Shown here: positions 14,432 through 22,586 of the stretch, one piece after another
How positions within the stretch are numbered: the stretch's first letter is position 1
How the letters are laid out: every line of letters begins with the position of its first letter
NCBI GenBank assembly: GCA_046152925.1
Contig: JBJXFX010000163.1
Coordinates: 1-35,313, forward strand
DNA from: CAMAUF01 sp046152925
GTDB lineage: Bacteria > Chloroflexota > Dehalococcoidia > Tepidiformales > Tepidiformaceae
Direction of reading: 5' to 3'
DNA length: 35,313 nucleotides
Notes under the pieces: model-generated
Databases searched by the model: none
Told to the model about the DNA's origin: nothing
What the model saw: only the letters and a program-made list of their open reading frames with translations
Position numbers and translations under genes: made by a program

Positions 14432-15411
14432 CTCAAGCGATCGAGCTCGGCGCCATCATCTCCCGCGAAGGCGAGCTGTTCCTCGTCCGTCCCATCGGCG
14501 ACGAGTTTTGGCGCCTCCCCGGCGGCCCCTTTCGACCCGACGAACCAGACATCGACGCGACGATGGACGCCCTCCTCCTGGCCCACGGCGTGCACCCCGC
14601 GGCAATCGAGGAAGACTTCCTCCAGACTGTGCATCTCCCCGGCAGCAACGGGCCGGTGGTCTACAACATGTACGGGCCTACTGAGTGGCGCGGCGAGCCT
14701 GCGCCGCTCGACGGCTGGGAAGGGACATGGTCGCGCCCCGAGGAGCTTGGCGACCTACCGATGCAGTCGGCGCTCCGCCAAGCCGTCTGGGATGTGTTCG
14801 GCATGAGCGGCGAAGAGTATGACGAGGGCCTCCTCGAAAACGAAGAGCTGATGCTCGCCCAAGTCATCGAGAGCATGCGGGAGATCGAGGACACCGAAAT
14901 CTCGCTCGCCCGGGCAGGCTCGATGCGCTTTCCGGAGATGCCGGCGGCGCCGGCGTTTGGCCGGGCGGCACAGCCGACACCCTTCGAGGACGACCTCGCG
15001 ATGGCGTTCGACCCCGGCGGAGGGCGCCGCGAGGCCGGCCTTGATGTGCTGCGCACCATCTCGGGCGGCGACCCCCAGGTCGCGGCCGACCGCATGGCGC
15101 GGACGCAGCCGGAGCTCGCCGGCGACATCATCGACTTTGCCCTTGGCGAGGTCTGGACACACCCGGCGCTCGACCGGAAAACGCGGAGCCTCGAAGTGGT
15201 CGCGATGCTTGCGGCGATGGGCGGCAAGTCGGGCCCGCTCCGCTCACACATGAACGGGGCGCTCAACCACGGTGCAACGCCCGACCAGCTCGCCCAGACG
15301 CTGCGGATGGTCGCGGTCTACGCCGGGTTCCCCGCGGCCCTCGAAGCGTGGCCGATCCTTGAGTCCGTGTTCGAAGCCCGCGGTATCCCCAGGCCTGGGA
15401 GGCCAGCATGA
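14428..15411 (+). CDS. Degenerate Nudix-like domain fused to carboxymuconolactone decarboxylase-like domain
   Basis: 327 residues in three parts. Residues 5-120 are a second Nudix-like domain (FWRLPGGPFRP at 27-37) without the catalytic RE..EE box. Residues 125-200 are an acidic and then Pro/Ala-rich linker. Residues 205-320 match the carboxymuconolactone decarboxylase/AhpD-like helical fold (HPALDRKTRSLEVVAMLAAMGG, LRSHMNGALNHGATPDQL). The CxxC pair of peroxidase-type AhpD is absent, while the conserved His in LRSHMNGAL is present, so it is nearer the decarboxylase branch. Both ends overlap neighbours by 4 bases. I do not recognise this domain combination from known trp operons. Confidence 0.72.
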   Translation: MTQAIELGAIISREGELFLVRPIGDEFWRLPGGPFRPDEPDIDATMDALLLAHGVHPAAIEEDFLQTVHLPGSNGPVVYNMYGPTEWRGEPAPLDGWEGTWSRPEELGDLPMQSALRQAVWDVFGMSGEEYDEGLLENEELMLAQVIESMREIEDTEISLARAGSMRFPEMPAAPAFGRAAQPTPFEDDLAMAFDPGGGRREAGLDVLRTISGGDPQVAADRMARTQPELAGDIIDFALGEVWTHPALDRKTRSLEVVAMLAAMGGKSGPLRSHMNGALNHGATPDQLAQTLRMVAVYAGFPAALEAWPILESVFEARGIPRPGRPA

Positions 15412-16064
15412 CCGCGATCCTTTGGGACTTCGATGACACGCTCGTCGCCACCCTCCCCGCCCGGATGAAGGCGCTCCGCGCCGCCTACGAACGCACGGTC
15501 GGCGGCTGGGTGGACCCGGAGGAGCTCTGGCGCTCCCACAAGGGTGCGAGCCTCGAGGCGATGGGCGAGCGGCTCCTGGGGGCCGATGGGCCTCGTTTTG
15601 TCGAAATCTACCGGGAGTTCTACTACGGCTCCGACCGGGCTTTGAAGCCGTTCGACGGCATCACCAGCGTCTTGCGTGCCGCTCACGCGGCAAGCATCCC
15701 GATGGGCGTGGTGACCTCGAAGGTCTCCTGGGGCGCCACCGAAGAGCTGGAGGCAACCGACCTGCTCGGCTTCTTCGCCACGGTCGTCGGGGCCGACGAC
15801 ACCGACGCGCACAAGCCCGACCCTGCGCCCATTTACCTCGCCCTCGACCGGATGCTGATCGACGATCCGGGACGCGTCGTGTTCATCGGCGATAGCCCTG
15901 CCGACATGCTCGCGGCCCGCAACGCTGGGTGCATCGGCGTCGGCGCCACGTGGGGCACCCTCGACGAAGGGCTCTTGCTGGACGCCGGGCCACGCCACCT
16001 CGCGCGGTCGCCCCAACAGCTGCTCCCGATCCTGCGTGAGCACTTCGGCGAGGTGCTGGCATGA
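15408..16064 (+). CDS. HAD-superfamily phosphatase (phosphoglycolate phosphatase-like)
   Basis: 218-residue haloacid dehalogenase-fold hydrolase with a C1-type cap. Motif I is DFDDT (nucleophile D7, acid/base D9), motif II is VVTSK, motif III Lys is in AHKPDPAPIY, and motif IV is FIGDSPADM. All four are intact, so phosphatase activity is likely; substrate unknown. It is translationally coupled at both ends (ATGA overlaps at 15408 and 16061). In this setting a housekeeping role on a phosphorylated pathway intermediate or side product is conceivable but is inference. Confidence 0.88.
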   Translation: MTAILWDFDDTLVATLPARMKALRAAYERTVGGWVDPEELWRSHKGASLEAMGERLLGADGPRFVEIYREFYYGSDRALKPFDGITSVLRAAHAASIPMGVVTSKVSWGATEELEATDLLGFFATVVGADDTDAHKPDPAPIYLALDRMLIDDPGRVVFIGDSPADMLAARNAGCIGVGATWGTLDEGLLLDAGPRHLARSPQQLLPILREHFGEVLA

Positions 16065-16399
16065 CGGTGGACAAGCTGGTGACGCATCTCGCGGTGCGGT
16101 TCTACCGGGTCGACGGCGTCGACTTGGTCCTCGTGCCGCTCCTCAAGGAAGTGGCGGCGTTCGCCCGCGGCGCTGGCGATGGCTACTTCCTCGTCTCGCT
16201 GATGGGCGAACCCGGGACGGCCTACCCGCTCAATCTTCGTTCGCCGGGGACCTACGACCCCGAATACCTCGCCAAGAAGTTCCGGCTCGACCGGCGCGGC
16301 TACGGATTCACCCCCGACGAGCTCTCCGCCGCGTTGCGCGCCGCCGCCGACGATGTCCTGCATGAGGAGGCGCTCGATGACCACGTTGCTCATCGATAA
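16061..16399 (+). CDS. Hypothetical protein between HAD phosphatase and trpG
   Basis: 112 residues, no recognised family. Visible features: alternating hydrophobic strands in the first half (LAVRFYRVDGVDLVLVPLL, GYFLVSLMGEP), a middle NLRSPGTYDPEYLAKKF segment and a C-terminal amphipathic helix (DELSAALRAAADDVL). No signal peptide or membrane segment. It begins in an ATGA overlap with the HAD gene and runs 23 bases into trpG, which strongly suggests translation as part of the operon. Composition matches neighbours. Confidence 0.65.
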   Translation: MTVDKLVTHLAVRFYRVDGVDLVLVPLLKEVAAFARGAGDGYFLVSLMGEPGTAYPLNLRSPGTYDPEYLAKKFRLDRRGYGFTPDELSAALRAAADDVLHEEALDDHVAHR

Positions 16400-16958
16400 C
16401 TACGACAGCTTCACCTACAACCTCTACCAGTACTTAAGCGAACTGGGCGCCGATGTCGTCGTGCACCGGAACGACAAGGTCACCGTCGCCGAGTGCATCG
16501 CGCTCAATCCGGACCACGTCGTCATCTCTCCCGGGCCCGGCAACCCGAACGACGCCGGAGTCTCGCGCGACGTGATCCGCCATTTCGCCGGCAAAGTGCC
16601 CGTGCTCGGCGTCTGCCTCGGGCATCAGTGCATTTATGACGTCTACGGCGGCGTAGTGGCGGGCGCTGGCGAGATCAAGCACGGCAAGACTTCCAAAGTC
16701 CACCACGACGGCAAAGGCGTCTTCTCCGGCATCCCGAACGATTTCGTCGCTGTCCGCTACCATTCTCTGGCTGGCCAACCGGAGACCCTGCCGGGCGACC
16801 TCGACATCACGGCGACAACCGAGAGTGGAGTGATCATGGGCGTCCGCCACAACGAGCTGAAGGTCGAAGGCGTCCAGTTCCACCCGGAATCGATCGTCAC
16901 CGAGCACGGCAAGGATCTGCTCCGGAACTTCCTCACGATGGAGGGCGGACGATGGTGA
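16377..16958 (+). CDS. trpG: Anthranilate synthase component II, glutamine amidotransferase
   Basis: 193-residue class I glutamine amidotransferase supplying ammonia to TrpE. Nucleophile Cys80 in GVCLGHQCI; His and Glu of the triad in VQFHPES; oxyanion region ISPGPGNPNDAG. The N-terminus MTTLLIDNYDSF is typical, which fixes the start at ATG 16377 (GAGGAGG upstream). It may also serve PabA functions, as often in bacteria with one such gene; that cannot be judged here. Overlaps the unknown gene upstream by 23 bases and trpD by 7. Confidence 0.95.
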   Translation: MTTLLIDNYDSFTYNLYQYLSELGADVVVHRNDKVTVAECIALNPDHVVISPGPGNPNDAGVSRDVIRHFAGKVPVLGVCLGHQCIYDVYGGVVAGAGEIKHGKTSKVHHDGKGVFSGIPNDFVAVRYHSLAGQPETLPGDLDITATTESGVIMGVRHNELKVEGVQFHPESIVTEHGKDLLRNFLTMEGGRW

Positions 16959-17971
16959 TGCAGGACGCCATCCGGTCGCTGGTCGACCGCGGCGAGCTTT
17001 CCGCCGAGCAGGCGACCACGGCGATGGAGGCAATGTTCACGGGCGCCGCGACGCCAGCCCAGGTCGGCTCATTCCTCACGGCCCTCCGGATCCGCGGCGA
17101 ATCGCCCGAGATCATCGCCGCCTGCGCCAAAGTAATGCAGTCGCACGCCGAGCCCGTCCCGGTCGACGATGTGATCGACATCTGCGGCACGGGCGGCGAT
17201 GGGATCGATACCTTCAACGTCTCTACAGCGGCGGGATTCGTCGTAGCCGCTGCCGGCGGGCGCGTCGCCAAGCACGGCAACCGGGCGGCAAGCTCCAAGT
17301 GCGGCAGTGCGGACATCCTCGAAGCGCTCGGCGCGCGGATTGACCTCGGCGGCGAGCAGGTCGCCAAAGCGATCGAGAGCTGCGGTTTCGGCTTCCTCTT
17401 CGCCCAGCGCTTCCACCCAGCGATGCGACACGTTGGCGGCCCACGCCGCGAAATGGGGATCCGGACCGTGTTCAACATGCTCGGGCCATTGACCAACCCC
17501 GCGCAGCCTCGTGGCCAACTTGCGGGCGTCGGGGCCCCGCATCTCGGGCCGCTGATGGCCGAGGCGTTCGCGCTTCGTGGCATGCCCCGCGCCCTCGTCG
17601 TCCACTCCAAGGACGGCCTCGACGAGATCAGCCCCGCCACTTCGACCCATACCTGGTTCGTGATCGACGGGACGATCGCCGAACGCGACCTCCTCCCCAG
17701 TGACTTCGGCCTCCCGTCGCACCCGCTGAGCGAGGTCGCCGGCGGAACGCCGGAGGAGAACGCGGGCAAGCTGCTCGGCGTTCTCGATGGCGCCGAAGGC
17801 GCGGTCACCGACTTCGTCCTGATGAACGCGGCGGCCGCGCTCTATGTCGCGGGCCTCGTCGCTGGCTTCGAAGCGGGAACCCATGCGGCTCGCGAGGCCA
17901 TCGCCTCCGGCAAAGCGCGCGAAGTGCTCGACGCCTACGTCCGCATCACGCAGGAGCTCGCCGGTGGCTGA
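16952..17971 (+). CDS. trpD: Anthranilate phosphoribosyltransferase
   Basis: 339-residue enzyme that adds phosphoribose from PRPP to anthranilate. The PRPP and metal-binding motifs are CGTGGDG followed by FNVST, KHGNRAASS and the RHVGGPRREMGIRTVFN block. Length is typical. ATG 16952 is used, with GAGGGCGG upstream; ATG 16958 is also possible. Overlaps trpG by 7 and trpC by 8 bases. Confidence 0.96.
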   Translation: MVMQDAIRSLVDRGELSAEQATTAMEAMFTGAATPAQVGSFLTALRIRGESPEIIAACAKVMQSHAEPVPVDDVIDICGTGGDGIDTFNVSTAAGFVVAAAGGRVAKHGNRAASSKCGSADILEALGARIDLGGEQVAKAIESCGFGFLFAQRFHPAMRHVGGPRREMGIRTVFNMLGPLTNPAQPRGQLAGVGAPHLGPLMAEAFALRGMPRALVVHSKDGLDEISPATSTHTWFVIDGTIAERDLLPSDFGLPSHPLSEVAGGTPEENAGKLLGVLDGAEGAVTDFVLMNAAAALYVAGLVAGFEAGTHAAREAIASGKAREVLDAYVRITQELAGG

Positions 17972-18782
17972 GCCGACTATCCTCGACCGGATCGTCGCGA
18001 AACGACGCGAGGACGTGGCCGAGGCGAAGCGCGCGCTCCCGTTCCCGGAGCTCCAGGCCCTCGTCCGGGCCGCGCCACCGGCGATAAGCTTCCGGGGCCG
18101 ACTCGACCGGTCCGCGCCGATGGCCCTGATTGCCGAAATCAAGCGCGCCTCACCGAGCAAGGGCGACATCGCACCGGAGATCGTGGCCCCGCGCCAGGCG
18201 ATGAAGTACGCGAACGCTGGCGCCGCCGGCATCTCCGTACTCACCGAGCCCACCTGGTTCAAGGGCACGCTCGACGACATGCTCCAGGTCCGCCAAGCGG
18301 CCGGCCAACTCGGCGACGCTCGGCCGGCCATCCTCCGCAAAGACTTCATTGTCGATCCTTACCAGGTGCTCGAAGCGCGGGCCTACGGTGCTGACGCGCT
18401 GCTCCTCATCGTGGCCTCCCTGAGCGACGCCGACCTCTGCGGGCTGCTCGAGTTCGCGCACGAGTGCGGCATGGAGGCGCTGGTCGAAGTCGACAACGCC
18501 GAGGGGATGAAACGCGCCGTCGCGGCCGGGGCCCGCGTCATCGGGATCAACAACCGCGACCTGCGCAGCTTCAACGTGGACCTCGGGACCACCGACCGGC
18601 TCGCCCAACTCGTCCCTGAAGGGACGTTTCTCGCGGCGCTGAGCGGGATCCAGACGCGCGCCGACGTGGAACGCTTCGCGTCCGCCGGCGCCCGCGCCGT
18701 GCTCGTCGGCGAAGCGCTGATGGTCGCTGGCGACCCGAGCGTCAAAGTGCGCGAGCTTCTGGGAGCGGAGGTGACGCGATGA
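17964..18782 (+). CDS. trpC: Indole-3-glycerol phosphate synthase
   Basis: 272-residue TIM barrel that closes the indole ring. Typical motifs: IAEIKRASPSKGDI, ILRKDFIVDPYQV, LLIVASL, LVEVDN, and IGINNRDLRSFNVD. The frame is open back to 17844, but the GTG at 17964 gives the expected N-terminus (AEPTILDRIVAKRRED), overlaps the trpD stop, and has CAGGAG upstream. Separate from trpF, not fused as in enterics. Confidence 0.95.
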   Translation: MAEPTILDRIVAKRREDVAEAKRALPFPELQALVRAAPPAISFRGRLDRSAPMALIAEIKRASPSKGDIAPEIVAPRQAMKYANAGAAGISVLTEPTWFKGTLDDMLQVRQAAGQLGDARPAILRKDFIVDPYQVLEARAYGADALLLIVASLSDADLCGLLEFAHECGMEALVEVDNAEGMKRAVAAGARVIGINNRDLRSFNVDLGTTDRLAQLVPEGTFLAALSGIQTRADVERFASAGARAVLVGEALMVAGDPSVKVRELLGAEVTR

Positions 18783-18852
18783 CGCCCTCACCCCCCAGCC
18801 CCCTCTCTGCTACTTTGTCCCTAATCCGGCGAGGGATCGGGGGTTCCGCCTC
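18783..18852. repeat. REP-like imperfect palindrome between trpC and trpF
   Basis: The 70-base gap opens with a C-rich arm (CCCTCACCCCCCAGCCCC, from 18784) and ends with a G-rich arm (GCGAGGGATCGGGGG, about 18829-18843), resembling the dispersed CCCTCACCCCCAGCCCCCTCTCC-type repeats common between genes in many bacterial genomes. It is the only non-coding interruption between trpG and trpF. Copy number outside the window cannot be seen. Confidence 0.45.
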
Positions 18853-19599
18853 ATGACGCTCGTCAAAATCTGCGGAATCCGAGATCCCGAAACCGCCGTC
18901 GAAGCCGCGAAAGCCGGCGCGGACATGATCGGCCTTATGTTTGCCGAGTCGCGCCGCAAGGTGACGCCGCAGCAGTGTTATGACATCTGCGAGGCCATCC
19001 GCCGCTTCGAGCGCCGCCTCCCGGCGCCAGCCGACTTTCAAGGCCCCGCGACCGGCGAGGTCCGCGGCCTCGGCTGGTTCAGCGCCTGGAGCGAAGCGAT
19101 CGGCGAGGCGACGATGCGCTGGCGTCCGCTCATCGTCGGTGTCTTCGCCGACCAGTCGCTGGCCGAAGTGAACGACATCGCCGATGCTGCCGGGCTGGAC
19201 CTCGTCCAGCTCTCCGGCGGCGAGGACTGGGATTTCGCTCGGAAGGTCCAGCGACCCGTGCTCGCGGCCATGCACGTCGGCGAGCAAACGACGCCAGATG
19301 ACCTGCTCGAGCGCGCACAGGAGCTGCGCACGGCGGGCCTGATGCTCGACACGGCGTCCAAGGGCGCCCGTGGCGGGACCGGACAGGCGTTCAATTGGGA
19401 AATCGCCAGGGAATTCGCCCAGCGCGTGCCCTTCCTACTCGCCGGCGGGCTCTCGCCAGAGAATGTGGCCGACGCCGTCACGAGCGTTGAGCCTTGGGGC
19501 GTCGACGTCTCGACTGGCGTCGAGACGGACGGCGTGAAAGACGTTGAGAAGATCCGCGCCTTCATCCGCGCGGCGAAAGGGGTCCATTTTGCCCGTTGA
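18853..19599 (+). CDS. trpF: Phosphoribosylanthranilate isomerase (with insertion)
   Basis: 248-residue TIM barrel that isomerises phosphoribosylanthranilate. The N-terminal KICGIRDP with catalytic Cys and the LMLDTASKGARGGTGQAFNW segment with the catalytic Asp are intact, as is FLLAGGLSPENV. It is about 35-45 residues longer than usual; the extra stretch lies at about residues 52-92, after helix 2 and before the IVGVFADQ strand (between ERRLPAPADF and MRWRPLIVG). ATG 18853 is the natural start. Stop overlaps the trpB TTG start region by 11 bases. Confidence 0.93.
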   Translation: MTLVKICGIRDPETAVEAAKAGADMIGLMFAESRRKVTPQQCYDICEAIRRFERRLPAPADFQGPATGEVRGLGWFSAWSEAIGEATMRWRPLIVGVFADQSLAEVNDIADAAGLDLVQLSGGEDWDFARKVQRPVLAAMHVGEQTTPDDLLERAQELRTAGLMLDTASKGARGGTGQAFNWEIAREFAQRVPFLLAGGLSPENVADAVTSVEPWGVDVSTGVETDGVKDVEKIRAFIRAAKGVHFAR

Positions 19600-20779
19600 A
19601 CTGACGTTGCCGGCACGCTTCGGCGAATTCGGCGGACGCTACATCCCGGAGACGCTCGTCGCCGCCCACGAGGACCTGGAAGAGGCCTACCGTGAGATCC
19701 GCACGGATCCGGTCTTTCAGGAGGAACTCGACGACCTCCTGAAGCACTACGTCGGGCGTCCGACGCCGCTCTACTTCGCGGAGCGGCTGACGCGCGAGGC
19801 CGGTGGCGCGCGCATTTGGATCAAGCGCGAAGACCTGGCCCACACCGGCGCCCACAAGATCAACAATGCGCTCGGCCAAGCGCTGCTCGCCAAGCGGCTC
19901 CGCAAGCCGAGGATCATCGCCGAGACCGGCGCCGGCCAGCATGGCGTCGCCACGGCCACCGTTTGCGCCATGCTCGACATCGAATGCGCCGTCTACATGG
20001 GCACCGAGGACATCCAGCGCCAATCGCTCAACGTCTTCCGCATGAAGATGCTCGGCGCCACCGTCGTGCCGGTCGACTCCGGCAGCAAGACCCTCAAAGA
20101 CGCGATCAACGAGGCGATGCGTGACTGGGTGACGAACGTCCAGACGACGCACTACCTCATCGGTTCCGCCATCGGCCCCCACCCCTTCCCGACGATCGTC
20201 CGCGACTTCCAGTCGGTCATCGGCCGGGAAGCGCGCAAGCAGATGCTCGAACAGGCCGGCAAGCTTCCCGACGCGGCGATCGCCTGTGTCGGCGGCGGAA
20301 GCAACGCGATCGGGCTCTTTCATCCGTTCATCGATGACCCGGTCCGCCTGATTGGCGTCGAGGCGGGCGGCCACGGCGTCAACACCGGAAAGCACTCCGC
20401 CACGCTCAGCGCAGGGCGACCCGGCGTGCTCCACGGGACACGCACCTACCTTCTCCAGGACGCCGACGGCCAGATTCTGGAGACGCACAGCATCTCCGCC
20501 GGGTTGGACTACCCCGGCGTCGGGCCGGAACACTCCTGGCTCAAGCAATCCGAGCGGGCGGAGTACGTTTCGGTCGACGACATGCAAGCGCTCGAAGGGT
20601 TTAACGCCCTCACGCGCGCCGAGGGCATCATCCCCGCCCTCGAGCCGAGTCACGCGATTTACCACGCGCTCAAAGTCGCGGCGCAAATGCGTCCGGACGA
20701 AGACCTCCTCATTGGCCTGAGCGGACGGGGCGACAAGGACATGCACACCGTCGCGGCCGCCCTCGGGGTCACGCTCTGA
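19589..20779 (+). CDS. trpB: Tryptophan synthase beta chain (TrpB1)
   Basis: 396-residue PLP enzyme joining indole and Ser, partner of TrpA. PLP Lys is K90 in HTGAHKINNALGQ; phosphate loop is VGGGSNAIG; N-terminal FGEFGGRYIPETL and HGTRTYLLQD are TrpB1 signatures. The start is inferred as TTG 19589, with AAAGGGG about 8 bases upstream; there is no ATG or GTG at the right place. It coexists with trpB2 at the head of the operon. Confidence 0.96.
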   Translation: MPVELTLPARFGEFGGRYIPETLVAAHEDLEEAYREIRTDPVFQEELDDLLKHYVGRPTPLYFAERLTREAGGARIWIKREDLAHTGAHKINNALGQALLAKRLRKPRIIAETGAGQHGVATATVCAMLDIECAVYMGTEDIQRQSLNVFRMKMLGATVVPVDSGSKTLKDAINEAMRDWVTNVQTTHYLIGSAIGPHPFPTIVRDFQSVIGREARKQMLEQAGKLPDAAIACVGGGSNAIGLFHPFIDDPVRLIGVEAGGHGVNTGKHSATLSAGRPGVLHGTRTYLLQDADGQILETHSISAGLDYPGVGPEHSWLKQSERAEYVSVDDMQALEGFNALTRAEGIIPALEPSHAIYHALKVAAQMRPDEDLLIGLSGRGDKDMHTVAAALGVTL

Positions 20780-20859
20780 CGCCGGCTCCGTCTTCCACCA
20801 CCCGGCTTCAACAGAAGCACTGGGGGCCGCAGACCGTCTGGGCGGGTTTCGGCATCGCC

Positions 20860-21621
20860 TTGTTTTCGCAAGTCGTGACGTCGCTCGCTTTCGCGGGCAT
20901 CGTCCTCGCCTCGGGCCACGACCTGCGCCTCTCCGACCGCGGCGAAGACGTCTTCGAACGCGCCGGGTTCGTGGTTGAATGGGGCGCCGAGCGAGCCGAG
21001 GCCATCAAGGACGGCGCCGCACTCCCAGACGCGCCAGAGATCTCCGCAGACCTTTTTGCGCTGAAAGTAGGCTTTTCCACCACCTTGGTCCACGAGGTCG
21101 TGCTCATCCTGATCGTGGCGCTGATGACCCGCCAGCAAGACGTGCGGTCGCTGATGCGGACGTTCAAGCTGAATGAGTTCAGTTGGGGCGAGCTCTGGGT
21201 CCCGGTTGTCGCAGTCATTGGAGTGTATCTGCTCACGACGGGCTACATCTTCGCCGTCGACGCCCTCAATGTTGAGGTGCTGGAGCCGCGCTCGAACGTA
21301 CCCATCGAGATCGCACGCGACCCGCTGGGCCTCGCTCTCGCAGGTGTGATCGCGCTGGTCGCGGCGCCGCTGGGCGAAGAGATCTTCTTCCGCGGGTTCA
21401 TGCAGACGGGGTTCATGAAGTACGGCACATGGCCAGCGATTGCCATCACTGCAATGATCTTCGCGGTCGCCCATCTCAGCCTTGGGGCGATGATCCCGTT
21501 CTTCATCGCCGGGGCTGCGCTTGGTTGGCTCTATTGGCGCCGCGGCAACCTCTGGGACAGCATCGTGTTCCACTTCCTGTTCAACGCGACCAGCTACTTC
21601 ATCCTTGTCGGCACGAGGTAG
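20860..21621 (+). CDS. CPBP-family intramembrane metalloprotease (CAAX protease-like)
   Basis: 253 residues from the first usable start, TTG 20860, with about seven membrane segments. The CPBP/Abi motifs are intact: EEIFFRGF (EExxxR), HLSLG with its His, and HFLFNAT (HxxxN). Known members are membrane proteases or membrane chaperone-like proteins; none is a standard trp operon component. The frame is open back to the trpB stop and the extra residues (HWGPQTVWAGFGIALFSQVV) look like genuine N-terminal helix sequence, so the true start may be a CTG at 20776 overlapping the trpB stop (CTGA). It separates trpB from trpA. Confidence 0.85.
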   Translation: MFSQVVTSLAFAGIVLASGHDLRLSDRGEDVFERAGFVVEWGAERAEAIKDGAALPDAPEISADLFALKVGFSTTLVHEVVLILIVALMTRQQDVRSLMRTFKLNEFSWGELWVPVVAVIGVYLLTTGYIFAVDALNVEVLEPRSNVPIEIARDPLGLALAGVIALVAAPLGEEIFFRGFMQTGFMKYGTWPAIAITAMIFAVAHLSLGAMIPFFIAGAALGWLYWRRGNLWDSIVFHFLFNATSYFILVGTR

Positions 21622-21625
21622 GTCC

Positions 21626-22426
21626 ATGTCACAACGGCTTCGAGACCAGTTTGCGAAAGGGAAAGCCGAAGGCCGGCCCCTGTTCGTGGGATACGTCACC
21701 GGCGGCTACCCGGACCCATCAGAGACGGTCGGAATCCTGCTCGCCATGCAGGCTGGCGGCACCGACGTCATCGAAATGGGCGTCCCGTTCACCGACCCCC
21801 TCGCCGACGGGGCGACGATCCAGCACGCCAACCAAATCGCGCTCGGGCGCGGCATGTCTTTGCGCCGCTGCTTCGAGCTCGTGGCCGAGGCCCGGACGGC
21901 TGGGCTCACCGTGCCCGTGCTCCTGATGGGCTACGACAACCCGATCGTCGCCTTCGGTGAAGAACGCGCCGCCGAGACGGCACGCGCTTCCGGTGTCGAC
22001 GGCTTCATCATCGTGGACCTGCCACCCGAGGAAGCAGGCCGCTTCCTGGCTGCCTGCAAAGCGAACGACCAGAGCTTCGTGCCACTTGTCGCCCCGACAA
22101 CGACCGACAAGCGAATCCCGCTCTTGGCAGCCGTCGCCGACGCGTTCATCTACTGCGTTTCCGTGACGGGGACCACGGGGAGCAAGAGCGCGGACCCGAA
22201 GGAGTTGGCCGCCTTTATCGCGCGCGTGCGGAGCCACACGAGCTTGCCGCTCGCCGTGGGCTTTGGCGTCCGCAAACGGGAAGACGTGGCCGCCATCGGC
22301 AAGATCGCGGAAGCGGCTGTGATCGGATCTGCTATCATCGGGGCGATCGATGCTGCGGCGGCCGGTGAGCATGCCCAGCGCGTCAAGGAGTTTGTGGAGG
22401 ATGTCACCGGCCACAAGCGGGCATAA
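21626..22426 (+). CDS. trpA: Tryptophan synthase alpha chain
   Basis: 266-residue TIM barrel that cleaves indole-3-glycerol phosphate to indole. Catalytic Glu in VIEMGVPFTDP and Asp in DPLADGATIQ are present, as are PVLLMGYDNPI, YCVSVTGTTG, LPLAVGFGV and VIGSAIIG. The start is ATG 21626 (GAGGTAGG upstream), although the frame is open to 21521. It begins 4 bases after the protease stop. Confidence 0.96.
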   Translation: MSQRLRDQFAKGKAEGRPLFVGYVTGGYPDPSETVGILLAMQAGGTDVIEMGVPFTDPLADGATIQHANQIALGRGMSLRRCFELVAEARTAGLTVPVLLMGYDNPIVAFGEERAAETARASGVDGFIIVDLPPEEAGRFLAACKANDQSFVPLVAPTTTDKRIPLLAAVADAFIYCVSVTGTTGSKSADPKELAAFIARVRSHTSLPLAVGFGVRKREDVAAIGKIAEAAVIGSAIIGAIDAAAAGEHAQRVKEFVEDVTGHKRA

Positions 22427-22475
22427 GGTGGATGCGGCCCTTCGGGTGGGTAGTGAGCGCCGATGGTTCTGGCGC

Positions 22476-22530
22476 CGGCCCCTCGTGGGCCGTGTATATG
22501 GTTGCCCGCCGGCCGGGGCCTTTGGCCGGC
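22476..22530 (+). promoter_or_regulatory. Two successive hairpins in the trpA-aroH gap
   Basis: CGGCCC/GGGCCG around CTCGT (22476-22492), then GCCGGCC/GGCCGGC around a 9-base loop (22508-22530). No T-run follows. The 160-base gap is the longest non-coding stretch in the operon after the leader, and could hold a partial terminator, processing site or internal promoter for aroH-aroF. Confidence 0.4.
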
Positions 22531-22586
22531 GCTAAGGGCACCCGCTTCACTCACCGTCCCGAACCCCGAGGAGGACCTGCGCGAAG

